The notes below the pieces were generated by a model. That model did not search any database. It had not been told where the DNA came from and saw only the letters and a list, made by a program, of their open reading frames with translations. A stretch of 64,000 nucleotides of DNA from Ancylomarina sp963977525 (GTDB lineage Bacteria; Bacteroidota; Bacteroidia; Bacteroidales; Marinifilaceae), in assembly GCA_963977525.1 (NCBI GenBank), contig CAXBPC010000025.1, positions 1 through 64,000 on the forward strand, given 5' to 3'. Shown here piece after piece: positions 43,023 through 51,834 of the stretch (positions are counted from its first letter, which is position 1; each line of letters opens with the position of its first letter). The translations under genes and the position numbers were made by a program.

Positions 43023-44159
43023 ATGAAATATTACATCATAACAGGTGAAGCCTCTGGTGATCTTCACGCATCGAACCTAATGAAAGAACTTAAGAATGAG
43101 GATGCACAAGCAGACTTTCGTTTTTGGGGTGGCGATTTGATGCAAGCTCAAGGAGGCGAGATGGTGAAACATTACCGTGAAACGGCCTTTATGGGTTTTG
43201 TTACAGTTCTAAAAAACCTGAAAATAATCCGTGCTAACTTCACGCTTTGTGAAACAGATCTTTTAGACTTCGCTCCCGATGTATTAATTCTGGTTGATTA
43301 CCCAGGCTTTAATCTACGAATGGCTGCTTTTGCAAAGAAACATGGTATTCGAGTTCATTATTATATTTCTCCAAAGATTTGGGCTTGGAAAGAATCTCGA
43401 GTGAAAAAGATTAAGGCTCATGTCGATCGCATGTTTACGATATTCCCCTTTGAAACAGAGTTCTATAAAAAGCATGATTATGAGGTGAGTTTTGGTGGAA
43501 ATCCACTTTTGGATGCTATTGAGAATCGTGAAAATAAGGCTGAAAGCTTTGATCACTTTATAGAACGAAATCAATTACCACAAAAGCCAATCATCGCTTT
43601 ACTCGCTGGTAGTCGCAAACAAGAAATTGAACGAATTCTGCCAGTTATGCTTCAAGTTGTTGATCGTTTCCCCGATTATCAGTTTGTGGTGGCTGCTGCA
43701 CCATCAATTACAAAGGAATTTTATGCTTCCGTATCAAAAGGGAGTCAGTTGAGTTTCGTTTATAATCAAACCTACGATTTATTGCAACAGTCTAAAGCAG
43801 CTTTAGTTGCTTCGGGAACTGCAACACTCGAAACTGCTTTGCTCAGAATTCCACAAGTTGTTTGCTATAAAATGAGTGGTGGAAGTTTGGCTTATAGATT
43901 GGGTAAAATACTCTTGAATATTAAATATATCTCACTGGTGAACCTTGTTGTCGATAAGTTTGTGGTTAAAGAGTTAATTCAGCAATATTGTAATCCTAAA
44001 AGTATAAGTACAGAACTCGATCTAATTTTAAACGATGAGGCATACCGCTCACAGATGTTAGCAAATTATGAAGATTTGAGTCAGCATTTAGGTGGTGCAG
44101 GAGCTTCCGCTCGTTTTGCTAAGATGATTTATGAAGATGTCAAAGCGATTAAGGCTTAA
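43023..44159 (+). CDS. lpxB: Lipid-A-disaccharide synthase
   Basis: GT19 glycosyltransferase joining UDP-2,3-diacylglucosamine and lipid X to form the lipid A disaccharide. 378 residues. Typical segments are the N-terminal YYIITGEASGDLHASNLM, ETAFMGFVTVLKNL, VDYPGFNLRMA, YYISPKIWAWKESRVKKI, the LLAGSRKQEIE donor-binding loop (about 190-200) and VASGTATLETALL. It follows surE and the small membrane protein. A PagL-like lipid A deacylase lies convergently just downstream, making a small lipid A neighbourhood. Confidence 0.95.
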   Translation: MKYYIITGEASGDLHASNLMKELKNEDAQADFRFWGGDLMQAQGGEMVKHYRETAFMGFVTVLKNLKIIRANFTLCETDLLDFAPDVLILVDYPGFNLRMAAFAKKHGIRVHYYISPKIWAWKESRVKKIKAHVDRMFTIFPFETEFYKKHDYEVSFGGNPLLDAIENRENKAESFDHFIERNQLPQKPIIALLAGSRKQEIERILPVMLQVVDRFPDYQFVVAAAPSITKEFYASVSKGSQLSFVYNQTYDLLQQSKAALVASGTATLETALLRIPQVVCYKMSGGSLAYRLGKILLNIKYISLVNLVVDKFVVKELIQQYCNPKSISTELDLILNDEAYRSQMLANYEDLSQHLGGAGASARFAKMIYEDVKAIKA

Positions 44160-44161
44160 TC

Positions 44162-44902
44162 CTACTCTTTTATGACTTTACCGCTGGCATCCTGATTGTT
44201 TATTTGATCGTATTTAACTTCGATTTCTTTGGGGTTACCTTTATAATAAAGATCTCCTGACTTGTAGAAAGTTACTGTGATCTTATCTTCTGCATAAATG
44301 TGAGCATCACCAAGGCTGTTGTGGATTACAGTAACATCTTTCGAATTAAGCTCAGATACCTGGATATTGGTACTACCATTTAAAGTGTATACTGATTCTG
44401 GACACATGCCAGAAGCAGCGAATGTGCCACCAACAGATCCTCGAGAATGAAACCTCAGACTGTTATAGTCAATCTTTAATTCAATTTCATATGCATCTGA
44501 AGCTTCATGAACATCGATAAATATATTATCTCCCGTTAATTGATTCAAGCTTTTAATGCTTCCAGATGCATAAAGATCAATACCTTCGAGTAATGGCATA
44601 TGAATTTCAAGAGTAGGAATTTTAAGATTCTTAGTCCAATTCATAAAGCTGTGATCAAGCATTAGAATTCCGGAAAGAGAAGAGTAAGTCATCTCATCGA
44701 GAATCCTTTCACCACCTTTATAAAGAATATAGTTTTCTGAATCTTCAATTATCTCAATATTGAAAATATTGTGAATTTCTATTTGTGTAAAATCATCGAG
44801 TTCTATAACAGTTTCAATATTCTTTCCTTCATCATGAAAAGGATTGATGAAATTGCATGAGGTAAAAACAATAAGAAACAGTATGTAAATGTATTTTTTC
44901 AT
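44162..44902 (-). CDS. GIN-domain (DUF2807) lipoprotein
   Basis: 246 residues with a lipoprotein signal peptide (lipobox FTSC, Cys16). The body is the repeating short beta-strand pattern of the putative auto-transporter adhesin head GIN domain, with YASGSIKSL, LRFHSRGSVGG and LNGSTNIQVSEL turns typical of the family. Function is unknown; such proteins are envelope-exposed in Bacteroidota. It is in an operon with the PagL-like gene, 6 bases downstream of it, and converges on lpxB with only two bases between stop codons. Confidence 0.82.
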   Translation of the reverse strand: MKKYIYILFLIVFTSCNFINPFHDEGKNIETVIELDDFTQIEIHNIFNIEIIEDSENYILYKGGERILDEMTYSSLSGILMLDHSFMNWTKNLKIPTLEIHMPLLEGIDLYASGSIKSLNQLTGDNIFIDVHEASDAYEIELKIDYNSLRFHSRGSVGGTFAASGMCPESVYTLNGSTNIQVSELNSKDVTVIHNSLGDAHIYAEDKITVTFYKSGDLYYKGNPKEIEVKYDQINNQDASGKVIKE

Positions 44903-44908
44903 ATTCTG

Positions 44909-46003
44909 TTATTTTCGATTGAAGTAGTAGCCAATACCCATTTCGATAAAATCGGAGCTGCCGAGATAACCTTTCATACTACAATTAACTAAGAAATGCT
45001 TACTGAATTTATAACGTAAACCTAACCTATTGTAGAATGCATTACTGTTTGGTTTAGTTTTATAAAGCGTATAAAATCCTATTTGAGTGACAAATGCTAC
45101 TTTACTAATAACGAGTTCATGACTTAAAAAAAGAGCTTGTGATATTTTATCTTTAAAACTTGTTTTAGGTGTTCTGGTCCAATAACCTCGATCCACAGAT
45201 TGATCATAGAAGAGATCAATACCACCACCAATACGTTGTCTAGAGTTTATACCTTTTGTGTAAGATAAGTTGATGCTTGTTACATAGTACGTGTGAGAAT
45301 CTTGCTCATTTTCTTCCTTCCAAGATTGATTTAATATGGCACTAAACTCATCTTTTAGTTTGGAGTAGTTCTCACAATATTTTTCAGTTTGTACGGTTTT
45401 GCCAAATTTGTAATTTATACCGATACTTCCATTCACAATGTTTAAACCATTGTTAGGATGTTTTCTCGATCCATTTGAAAAATGACTAAAAACAATTCCT
45501 GAAGTTAAGTCAAAGTAAGAGAATGAATAGTTTGCTTCTAATCCAAATTTTATGTGAGCGTTAAATTTAGACCCAATCAGTTTGTTTGAGTAATTATTTA
45601 CGGGGTGAAAATATTTTGACATCATGGCAATTCCTACTCCTAAATCAGTATTGATTTGGAATCGATCCCAGCTTTTTATTCCAAATTGAATAAAAGGGAC
45701 GAGTGACCTTACTTCGCCTAAGGAAGACGAATTCCCCAAAGATCCTTGATAGTAGCCAAGACCGAATTTTCTGACAGCAAATTGTTTTACCCAAGGTTTT
45801 TGAGTGTTTGGATGAAGAGCCAGTTTAAGTTCAAAAGCTGATATTTTATCTTGAATTAAGTAATTTATATATTGGTTTTTGGGAACAAATAGACCTTGGT
45901 GGTAGTTGATTCCAATAGAAAATTTCTTTTTATAAGAAATATCCTGAGCTCTCAGGCCAAAATAGGTGAGTGAAATGATAGATATAAAGAGTATTAATTT
46001 CAT
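44909..46003 (-). CDS. PagL-like acyloxyacyl hydrolase / lipid A 3-O-deacylase family
   Basis: 364-residue secreted outer-membrane barrel. Start at 46003 (MKLILFISIISLTYFG), giving a signal peptide ending near LRAQ; five further codons upstream are possible. The PagL active-site pattern is visible as VFSHFSNGSRKHPNNGLN (about residues 178-195), with the His-x-Ser pair and NG. It is longer than PagL of Proteobacteria (about 170 residues) but like the Bacteroidota acyloxyacyl hydrolase type. Likely modifies lipid A acylation at the outer membrane. Precedes the GIN lipoprotein gene. Confidence 0.78.
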   Translation of the reverse strand: MKLILFISIISLTYFGLRAQDISYKKKFSIGINYHQGLFVPKNQYINYLIQDKISAFELKLALHPNTQKPWVKQFAVRKFGLGYYQGSLGNSSSLGEVRSLVPFIQFGIKSWDRFQINTDLGVGIAMMSKYFHPVNNYSNKLIGSKFNAHIKFGLEANYSFSYFDLTSGIVFSHFSNGSRKHPNNGLNIVNGSIGINYKFGKTVQTEKYCENYSKLKDEFSAILNQSWKEENEQDSHTYYVTSINLSYTKGINSRQRIGGGIDLFYDQSVDRGYWTRTPKTSFKDKISQALFLSHELVISKVAFVTQIGFYTLYKTKPNSNAFYNRLGLRYKFSKHFLVNCSMKGYLGSSDFIEMGIGYYFNRK

Positions 46004-46183
46004 AGGTAAAGAGCTCAAATTCTGTATATTCCATAATGTGTCTATATAATTTACGTTTATTTTTATCGAACATCAAGATAGATTACACGAATGGCTACTA
46101 TTATTAAACGAGTGTACATTCTGAATGGAAAATCTCAGAATTATTTTGCAAATTTGTAACGCACTCCAAAATATCATTCATAC

Positions 46184-46915
46184 ATGCTTACATTATTATT
46201 GAAAGAATTTCGATCATTCTTTAATTCCATAAGTGGTTATTTAATCATCAGTATATTTTTACTTTCTACAGGCTCATTTATCTGGGTGTTTCCTGGAAAC
46301 ACCAATGTTTTGGATGGAGCTTATGCCAATCTGGACACGCTATTTGATATGGCTCCCTGGATTTACCTTTTCTTGATTCCAGCTCTTTGTATGCGCTTGT
46401 TTGCCGATGAAAAAAAATCAGGCACTATTGAATTATTATTGACTCGACCCATTAGTGATTTTAAGATTGTTCTTTCAAAGTTTTTCTCAGCACTCTTACT
46501 AGTCATGTTTTCTTTATTGTTCTGTCTTATTTATTATTTGTCAGTTTACTATTTGGGAAAGCCGATTGGAAGTATTGATGTTGGAGCATTTTGGGGTTCA
46601 TTTTTAGGTTTATTCTTTTTAGCAATTGCTTATGTTTCTCTTGCTGTTTTTGCAGGTTCACTTACCGATAATCAAATCATTGCATTTCTATTATCCTTAG
46701 TTCTTTGTTTCAGCTTTTATATAGGTTTCGATTATCTATCAGAGCTACTATTTTTTCAGAGTTTTCAAACTGAAATTATTAATATAGGAATCAGCGAGCA
46801 TTATCGATCTTTATCTAGAGGCGTTGTAGACTCTAGGGATGTGAGTTATTTTATAGGCCTATCATTAGTTTTTTTATTAGCAACTCGTACCGTTTTGCAA
46901 AGTCGAAAGTGGTAA
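46184..46915 (+). CDS. gldF: GldF-type ABC transporter permease
   Basis: 243-residue integral membrane protein with six spans, ABC-2 type. Typical features are the start LLLKEFRSFFNSISGYL, the RLFADEKKSGTIELLLTRPIS coupling element (split at residue 80) and a short C-terminus. In Flavobacterium, GldA, GldF and GldG form an ABC transporter associated with gliding. gldG follows after 77 bases, but no gldA ATPase gene is seen in the window. Homologues also occur in non-gliding Bacteroidales, so motility cannot be concluded. Confidence 0.85.
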   Translation: MLTLLLKEFRSFFNSISGYLIISIFLLSTGSFIWVFPGNTNVLDGAYANLDTLFDMAPWIYLFLIPALCMRLFADEKKSGTIELLLTRPISDFKIVLSKFFSALLLVMFSLLFCLIYYLSVYYLGKPIGSIDVGAFWGSFLGLFFLAIAYVSLAVFAGSLTDNQIIAFLLSLVLCFSFYIGFDYLSELLFFQSFQTEIINIGISEHYRSLSRGVVDSRDVSYFIGLSLVFLLATRTVLQSRKW

Positions 46916-46992
46916 GAGTATAGGGTTAAGTGTATTGACTTCTATTGGAGAATGAGTTATTGGATTAGTTAGGCAGATAATATTATAACAAC

Positions 46993-48684
46993 ATGCGAAT
47001 CACAAATAGAAAAAAGAATTTAGTTCAATTATTACTTACAGTGCTTCTTGTTCTGTTTGTCTATCAGCTCTTACAAGTGTTTCATTTTCGAATTGACTTG
47101 ACTTCTGAGAAAAGATTCACCTTGTCGGATAATACGAAACAACTTTTATCTGAACTTGAAAAACCTGTTTATTTTGAGATTTATCTTGATGGTGACTTGC
47201 CACATGGTTTCAATAAACTTAAGAATGCAACTGTCGATTTAATAGAGGAATTTGAGTCGTATGCAAATGTTGAAATTGCTTACAGTTTTATAGATTCTAA
47301 TTCAGTACTTAATCCAAAGCAGAAGGATAAAAGTTTAAGAGAATTGTCGGAGCGAGGATTGAAACCAACAAGTATACAGGAAACAAGCCGTGATGGCAGT
47401 GTAAAGCAAAAGGTAATTGTTCCGGGGCTTTTTGTCCACGATGGGAAGAAAGAAACACCTGTAAACCTGTTGAAGTCTGTAACTGGCTTGTCAGCCGATC
47501 AGAACCTGAATCACTCAATAGAAAGTATAGAGTATGAGCTTTCTATGGCAATTCGCTTACTCAACCAAACAAAGGTTAAAGAGATTGCTTTTTTTACAGG
47601 ACAAGGGGAATTGGGAGAATATGAAGTAGCCGATTTTACAGCTTCTCTTCTACAACGTTATAAGGTAAGTAGAGCAACTGCGTATGAGCTTTCTAAAAAC
47701 TATGAGCGTTTTAAATGTGTAATAGTTGCTCAACCACGAAATGAATTTAATGAAAAAGCAAAGTACGCTCTCGATCAATATATCATGAATGGTGGGAGAG
47801 TTATGTGGTTGATTGATGAGGTTGCCGCTTCGATGGATAGTATATCAGTCAAAGGAATGTCAATGGCATTTTATAAACCATTGAATTTGGAGGATCAGCT
47901 TTTTAAATATGGTGTTCGCATCAATCCCGATTTAGTTATGGATGTTCAATCTCAGTTAATACCTGTTCAATCAACATCAGCAGGTCAGAATGGGAAGTAT
48001 GTGCCTGCACCTTGGTATTATTCACCACTTTTAGCTCCACCTGCTAATCATCCTATCACAAGAAAATTGAATATGGTTCGTGTTGAATTTGCCAATTCCA
48101 TTGATAAGGTAGGTAAGGATCCAAATTTGAAACATACGGTTTTACTTGCAAGTTCTGATCGGACTCGACTTGAGAAAGTCCCAACTCCAATTCGACTTGA
48201 TATTGTTGGAAAGAAAATGGGAGCGAAGGACTTTCCTGATGGACCTAAGGTTATGTCTGTTTTGATTGAAGGTAAGTTTCAATCTATATTCAAAAATAGA
48301 ATTTGGGAAGGAATCGATAAGTCAACATACAAGTCAGAAAGTGTGGCTGGTAAGATGATTGTGATATCAGATGGAGATATAATAAAAAATAGAGTGAGAG
48401 GAGTGGGTTCTAATATTCAGATGGAGGCTTTAGGCTACGATAGGTATTCTCGCAAGACCTACGGAAATCGTAACTTCTTACTGAACTGTGTAGATTATTT
48501 ATGTGACGATGAAGGCTGGATGAATTTAAGATCTAGAGAAGTTAAACTTCGATTGTTGGATAAGACTAAAATAAGGGAACATCGTCTTTTTTATCAAATT
48601 ATCAATCTTGTTCTACCTATTGTATTGCTTTTATTCTTCGCTCTTGTATGGCATTTTGTTCGTAAAAGGAGATATGCCAATTAG
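46993..48684 (+). CDS. gldG: GldG-type ABC transporter substrate-binding component
   Basis: 563 residues. One N-terminal span (about 12-30), a large extracytoplasmic region with the ABC_transp_aux / DUF4350-like fold (FHFRIDLTSEKRFTLSDNTK start; VKEIAFFTGQGELGE; MNGGRVMWLIDEV), and one C-terminal span (about 537-555) followed by RKRRYAN. The DLTSEKRF(T/S)LS motif is characteristic of the GldG family. Works with GldF and a GldA-like ATPase. Confidence 0.87.
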   Translation: MRITNRKKNLVQLLLTVLLVLFVYQLLQVFHFRIDLTSEKRFTLSDNTKQLLSELEKPVYFEIYLDGDLPHGFNKLKNATVDLIEEFESYANVEIAYSFIDSNSVLNPKQKDKSLRELSERGLKPTSIQETSRDGSVKQKVIVPGLFVHDGKKETPVNLLKSVTGLSADQNLNHSIESIEYELSMAIRLLNQTKVKEIAFFTGQGELGEYEVADFTASLLQRYKVSRATAYELSKNYERFKCVIVAQPRNEFNEKAKYALDQYIMNGGRVMWLIDEVAASMDSISVKGMSMAFYKPLNLEDQLFKYGVRINPDLVMDVQSQLIPVQSTSAGQNGKYVPAPWYYSPLLAPPANHPITRKLNMVRVEFANSIDKVGKDPNLKHTVLLASSDRTRLEKVPTPIRLDIVGKKMGAKDFPDGPKVMSVLIEGKFQSIFKNRIWEGIDKSTYKSESVAGKMIVISDGDIIKNRVRGVGSNIQMEALGYDRYSRKTYGNRNFLLNCVDYLCDDEGWMNLRSREVKLRLLDKTKIREHRLFYQIINLVLPIVLLLFFALVWHFVRKRRYAN

Positions 48685-48864
48685 TTCCGATATTTTGATA
48701 TTCTAATGTGACAAATATGTCTGCAAACTCTTGCGAAAAAATCAGATTCAAATAAATAAAATTCGTATATTCACCACTTGATATTTTAACATACAAATGA
48801 AATGATTTGGTGTTGAAAGGTGAAAAAGAAAAAATAACAACTAAATATTTTGATTGATGAAATA

Positions 48865-48894
48865 GGTTTGATTATCAGAGTTTTTAATCAAATC
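48865..48894 (+). promoter_or_regulatory. Leader hairpin upstream of dnaN
   Basis: A 10-bp stem GGTTTGATTA / TAATCAAATC (one G-T pair) with a 10-base loop, ending 37 bases before the dnaN ATG. No T tract follows. Could be a regulatory leader element or chance. Confidence 0.3.
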
Positions 48895-48931
48895 AGACAT
48901 TGTCAATCAAGTAAAAAACAAATTGTAACAT

Positions 48932-50062
48932 ATGAAATTTGTAGTATCAAGTACTGAGATTTTAGGGCACATTCAAGCTATTAGCCGTGTTATTAGTAAC
49001 AAAAATACGCTTCCAATTCTTGATAATTTTCTATTTGAATTGAAGAATGGTGAGCTTATAGCTACAGCTTCAGATTTGGAAACAACTTTAATTACAACTA
49101 TTCCACTAGATGCGTCTGAAGGTGAAGGTGTAATTGCACTTCCAGCAAAAATTTTAACTGATACATTAAAAGAATTCCCTGAGCAGCCATTAACTTTTGA
49201 AGTTGATTCTCAGACTTTAGCTGTAAAGTTGAGTACAGAGAATGGTAAGTTCAGTATTCCTGGACAAAACGGAGATGATTATCCTAAGAATCCAGAAAAA
49301 GATCAAGATAGTATTGTGAATATCACAGTTGCTAGTGAAGTTTTATTGAAAGGCGTAAACAAGACTTTGTTTGCTACTGCTGATGATGAACTTCGTCCTG
49401 TGATGAATGGTATCTTTATCGAACTAAATAACAACGATCTTACTTTTGTTGCATCTGATGCTCACAAATTGGTTCGTTACAAACGCCTTGATGGTCGCTC
49501 AGAAGTTGAGTCTTCATTTATTCTTCCAAAGAAGCCTGCATCATTATTACGTAACATTCTTCCAAAAGAGCAGAACCCAGTTTTGGTCGAGTTTGATGAT
49601 AAGAATGCATTCTTCACACTATCAAATTACAAATTGATTTGTCGTTTGGTAGAAGGGAAATACCCAAGTTACGGATCAGTTATTCCAACGAATAACCCAT
49701 TCAAATTAACAATCGACCGTGTAGAGCTTTATAATACACTTAAGCGTGTATCTGTATTCTCAAACCCAGCAAGTAACTTAATCAAGTTTGAGTTGAACCA
49801 AAACGAATTGGTTGTTTCAGCTCAAGATATTGATTTCTCTATCTCTGCTCGTGAGAAACTGATGTGTCAGTACGAAGGAGAAGCTTTAGAGATTGGTTTT
49901 AAATCAGTTTTCTTACTGGAAATTCTTCAGAATATATCTTCAGCTAATGTTGTGGTTGCACTTTCTGACCCAACTCGTGCTGGTTTATTCTTACCATACG
50001 ATAACGAAAACGCTGATGAAGATGTGTTGATGTTATTAATGCCAATGATGATTAACGTTTAA
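48932..50062 (+). CDS. dnaN: DNA polymerase III subunit beta (sliding clamp)
   Basis: Ring-shaped processivity factor, 376 residues, three tandem clamp domains. Recognisable segments are MKFVVSSTEILGHIQAISRV, LPILDNFLFEL, the FATADDELRPVMNGIFIE domain-2 strand, the ASDAHKLVRYK loop and the C-terminal hydrophobic LLMPMMI. It lies apart from dnaA and oriC genes, so this is not evidence for a nearby origin. A DnaQ-like exonuclease follows downstream. Confidence 0.96.
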   Translation: MKFVVSSTEILGHIQAISRVISNKNTLPILDNFLFELKNGELIATASDLETTLITTIPLDASEGEGVIALPAKILTDTLKEFPEQPLTFEVDSQTLAVKLSTENGKFSIPGQNGDDYPKNPEKDQDSIVNITVASEVLLKGVNKTLFATADDELRPVMNGIFIELNNNDLTFVASDAHKLVRYKRLDGRSEVESSFILPKKPASLLRNILPKEQNPVLVEFDDKNAFFTLSNYKLICRLVEGKYPSYGSVIPTNNPFKLTIDRVELYNTLKRVSVFSNPASNLIKFELNQNELVVSAQDIDFSISAREKLMCQYEGEALEIGFKSVFLLEILQNISSANVVVALSDPTRAGLFLPYDNENADEDVLMLLMPMMINV

Positions 50063-50086
50063 TTTTAACGATAATATAATGTCTAT

Positions 50087-50124
50087 AAAAAACCTGATGA
50101 GAGTAAATTTCATTAGGTTTTTTC
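50087..50124 (+). terminator. Terminator after dnaN
   Basis: Stem AAAAAACCTGATGA / TCATTAGGTTTTTT with one G-T pair and a 9-base loop, ending in a T tract, 24 bases after the stop. Confidence 0.82.
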
Positions 50125-50198
50125 TGTTTAAGATCAGATCTTTAGGCTTGTGTTTGCTTAAAGATAAAATATAAACTTCTTCAAAAGAACGTATCAAT

Positions 50199-50966
50199 AT
50201 GAATTTGAATTTGAAAAACCCGATTGCATTCTTCGATTTAGAAACAACTGGGCTCAACGTATCGAAAGATCGCATTGTTGAAATTGCTATTGTTAAGGTT
50301 AGTCCTAATGGTAACGAGGAAACTAAAACTTTCCGTGTAAACCCAACGATTCCAATTCCTGCTGAATCAAGTGCTATACATGGTATTTTTGATGAGGATG
50401 TTAAAGATGAACCGACTTTTAAGGAGGTTGGTAAAATAATAGCCAAATATATTGAGGGTTGTGACTTAGCTGGATATAATTCAAACCGATTTGATATTCC
50501 TCTATTGGCAGAAGAATTTTTACGTGCTGATATCGATACTGATATGAGAAAACGTAAGCTTGTGGATGTACAAACCATTTTCCATAAAATGGAGCAACGA
50601 ACTTTGACTGCAGCTTACAAATTCTATTGTGGTAAAGATTTGGAAGGTGCTCACGGTGCTGAAGCAGATACTATCGCAACTTATGAGGTGTTAAAATCTC
50701 AGTTGGATAAATATGAGAATCTTGAGAATGATATTGATTATTTAGCGAAGTTCTCAACTCAAAATAAGAATGCCGATTTTGCAGGTATGATTGTGATTGA
50801 TAAGAACGGTGTTGAGAACTTTAACTTTGGTAAGAATAAAGGAAAAGCTGTAGAAGAGGTTTTAAAAGAGCAACCTGGTTACTATGGTTGGATCATGAAC
50901 AATGATTTCCCTCTATACACAAAGAAAGTTTTAACAGAGATTAAGCTTAGAAATTTTAATAAGTAA
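50199..50966 (+). CDS. DnaQ-like 3'-5' exonuclease
   Basis: 255 residues, DEDDh exonuclease fold. Exo I: AFFDLETTGL (Asp13, Glu15 region). Exo II: LAGYNSNRFDIPLL. Exo III: HGAEADTIATYEV with the catalytic His-Asp pair. A C-terminal domain (about 190-255) contains FNFGKNKGKAVEEVLKEQPGYYGWIM, a motif also found in other Bacteroidota exonucleases. Could act as polymerase III epsilon or as a separate nuclease; the position after dnaN favours a replication or repair role. Confidence 0.9.
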   Translation: MNLNLKNPIAFFDLETTGLNVSKDRIVEIAIVKVSPNGNEETKTFRVNPTIPIPAESSAIHGIFDEDVKDEPTFKEVGKIIAKYIEGCDLAGYNSNRFDIPLLAEEFLRADIDTDMRKRKLVDVQTIFHKMEQRTLTAAYKFYCGKDLEGAHGAEADTIATYEVLKSQLDKYENLENDIDYLAKFSTQNKNADFAGMIVIDKNGVENFNFGKNKGKAVEEVLKEQPGYYGWIMNNDFPLYTKKVLTEIKLRNFNK

Positions 50967-51001
50967 GTCGTTTATTTGTTGATGAATTAATGCGATAAGA
51001 G

Positions 51002-51613
51002 ATGAAGATATTAGCGATAGGAAGAAATTATGTAGATCATGCAAAAGAACTGAATAACCCTGTGCCTGCAGAACCGGTTGTTTTTTCAATGCCTGATTCT
51101 GCATTATTAAAAAGCAATAATGACTTTTATTACCCAGACTTCTCGAAGGATATTCATCATGAGGTTGAAGTTGTTGTTAAAATAAACAGAGTAGGGAAGA
51201 ATATTCCTATTGAGTTTGCACATAGATACTACGAAGAATTAGCCTTAGGAATTGACTTTACAGCTCGTGATATTCAGGCTGAGTGCAAGAAAAAAGGTTT
51301 GCCGTGGGAAAAAGCTAAGGCTTTTGATGGTGCAGCTCCTGTTTCAAAATTTGTACCTAAATCTCAATTTAAAGATGTCAATGCTTTGAATTTTAGTCTT
51401 AATATTAATGGCAAAAGAGTTCAAGTAGGAAATACATCCGATCTAATTTTTTCTATAGATTTCCTTATTAGTTATCTATCGAAATACTTCACTCTTAAAA
51501 TTGGTGATATGATCTATACAGGAACTCCTGCAGGTGTAGGACCAGTTAAGATTGGTGATCATTTGGAAGGTGAGTTAGAAGGAGAGAAACTTCTGGATTT
51601 TCATGTGAGATAG
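51002..51613 (+). CDS. Fumarylacetoacetate hydrolase family protein
   Basis: Short FAH-fold protein of 203 residues. Family features are KILAIGRNYVDHAKELN, the HHEVEVVVKINR metal-binding region (Glu residues), ALGIDFTARDIQ and GDMIYTGTPAGVGPVKIGD. Members of this small class include acylpyruvases and oxaloacetate decarboxylases or tautomerases; the exact substrate is not evident. It follows the exonuclease gene by 35 bases and has its own terminator. Confidence 0.92.
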   Translation: MKILAIGRNYVDHAKELNNPVPAEPVVFSMPDSALLKSNNDFYYPDFSKDIHHEVEVVVKINRVGKNIPIEFAHRYYEELALGIDFTARDIQAECKKKGLPWEKAKAFDGAAPVSKFVPKSQFKDVNALNFSLNINGKRVQVGNTSDLIFSIDFLISYLSKYFTLKIGDMIYTGTPAGVGPVKIGDHLEGELEGEKLLDFHVR

Positions 51614-51636
51614 GTTTATTAAAGATATTTACCCTT

Positions 51637-51674
51637 AATAATGGCTTTAGATTCAATCTAAGGCCATTATTTTT
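51637..51674 (+). terminator. Terminator after the FAH-family gene
   Basis: A 16-bp stem AATAATGGCTTTAGAT / ATCTAAGGCCATTATT with one G-T pair and a TCA loop, followed by TTT. Confidence 0.88.
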
Positions 51675-51800
51675 GTAAAGACTTGATTCGATTAGGTTTT
51701 CAAGAAAGTATCGGCTTCAATAGGCATATTTGGGCTTTTTATTCACCTATTTGTGCCTTTGCATTTTGAATGAAAAGCTTTCAAGTCAAGCAAACATGTG

Positions 51801-51808
51801 TATCTTTG
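51801..51808 (+). promoter_or_regulatory. Candidate -7 element of the acyl-CoA synthetase gene
   Basis: TATCTTTG matches TAnnTTTG, 26 bases before the ATG at 51835, the same element as at surE. Confidence 0.45.
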
Positions 51809-51834
51809 TGATGATTTACAACTAAAAAAGGGAT

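Noticed and set aside
48932..50062. dnaN as a sign of the chromosomal origin
   Set aside because: No dnaA, no DnaA-box cluster and no recF or gyrB adjoin; in Bacteroidota dnaN is often away from oriC.
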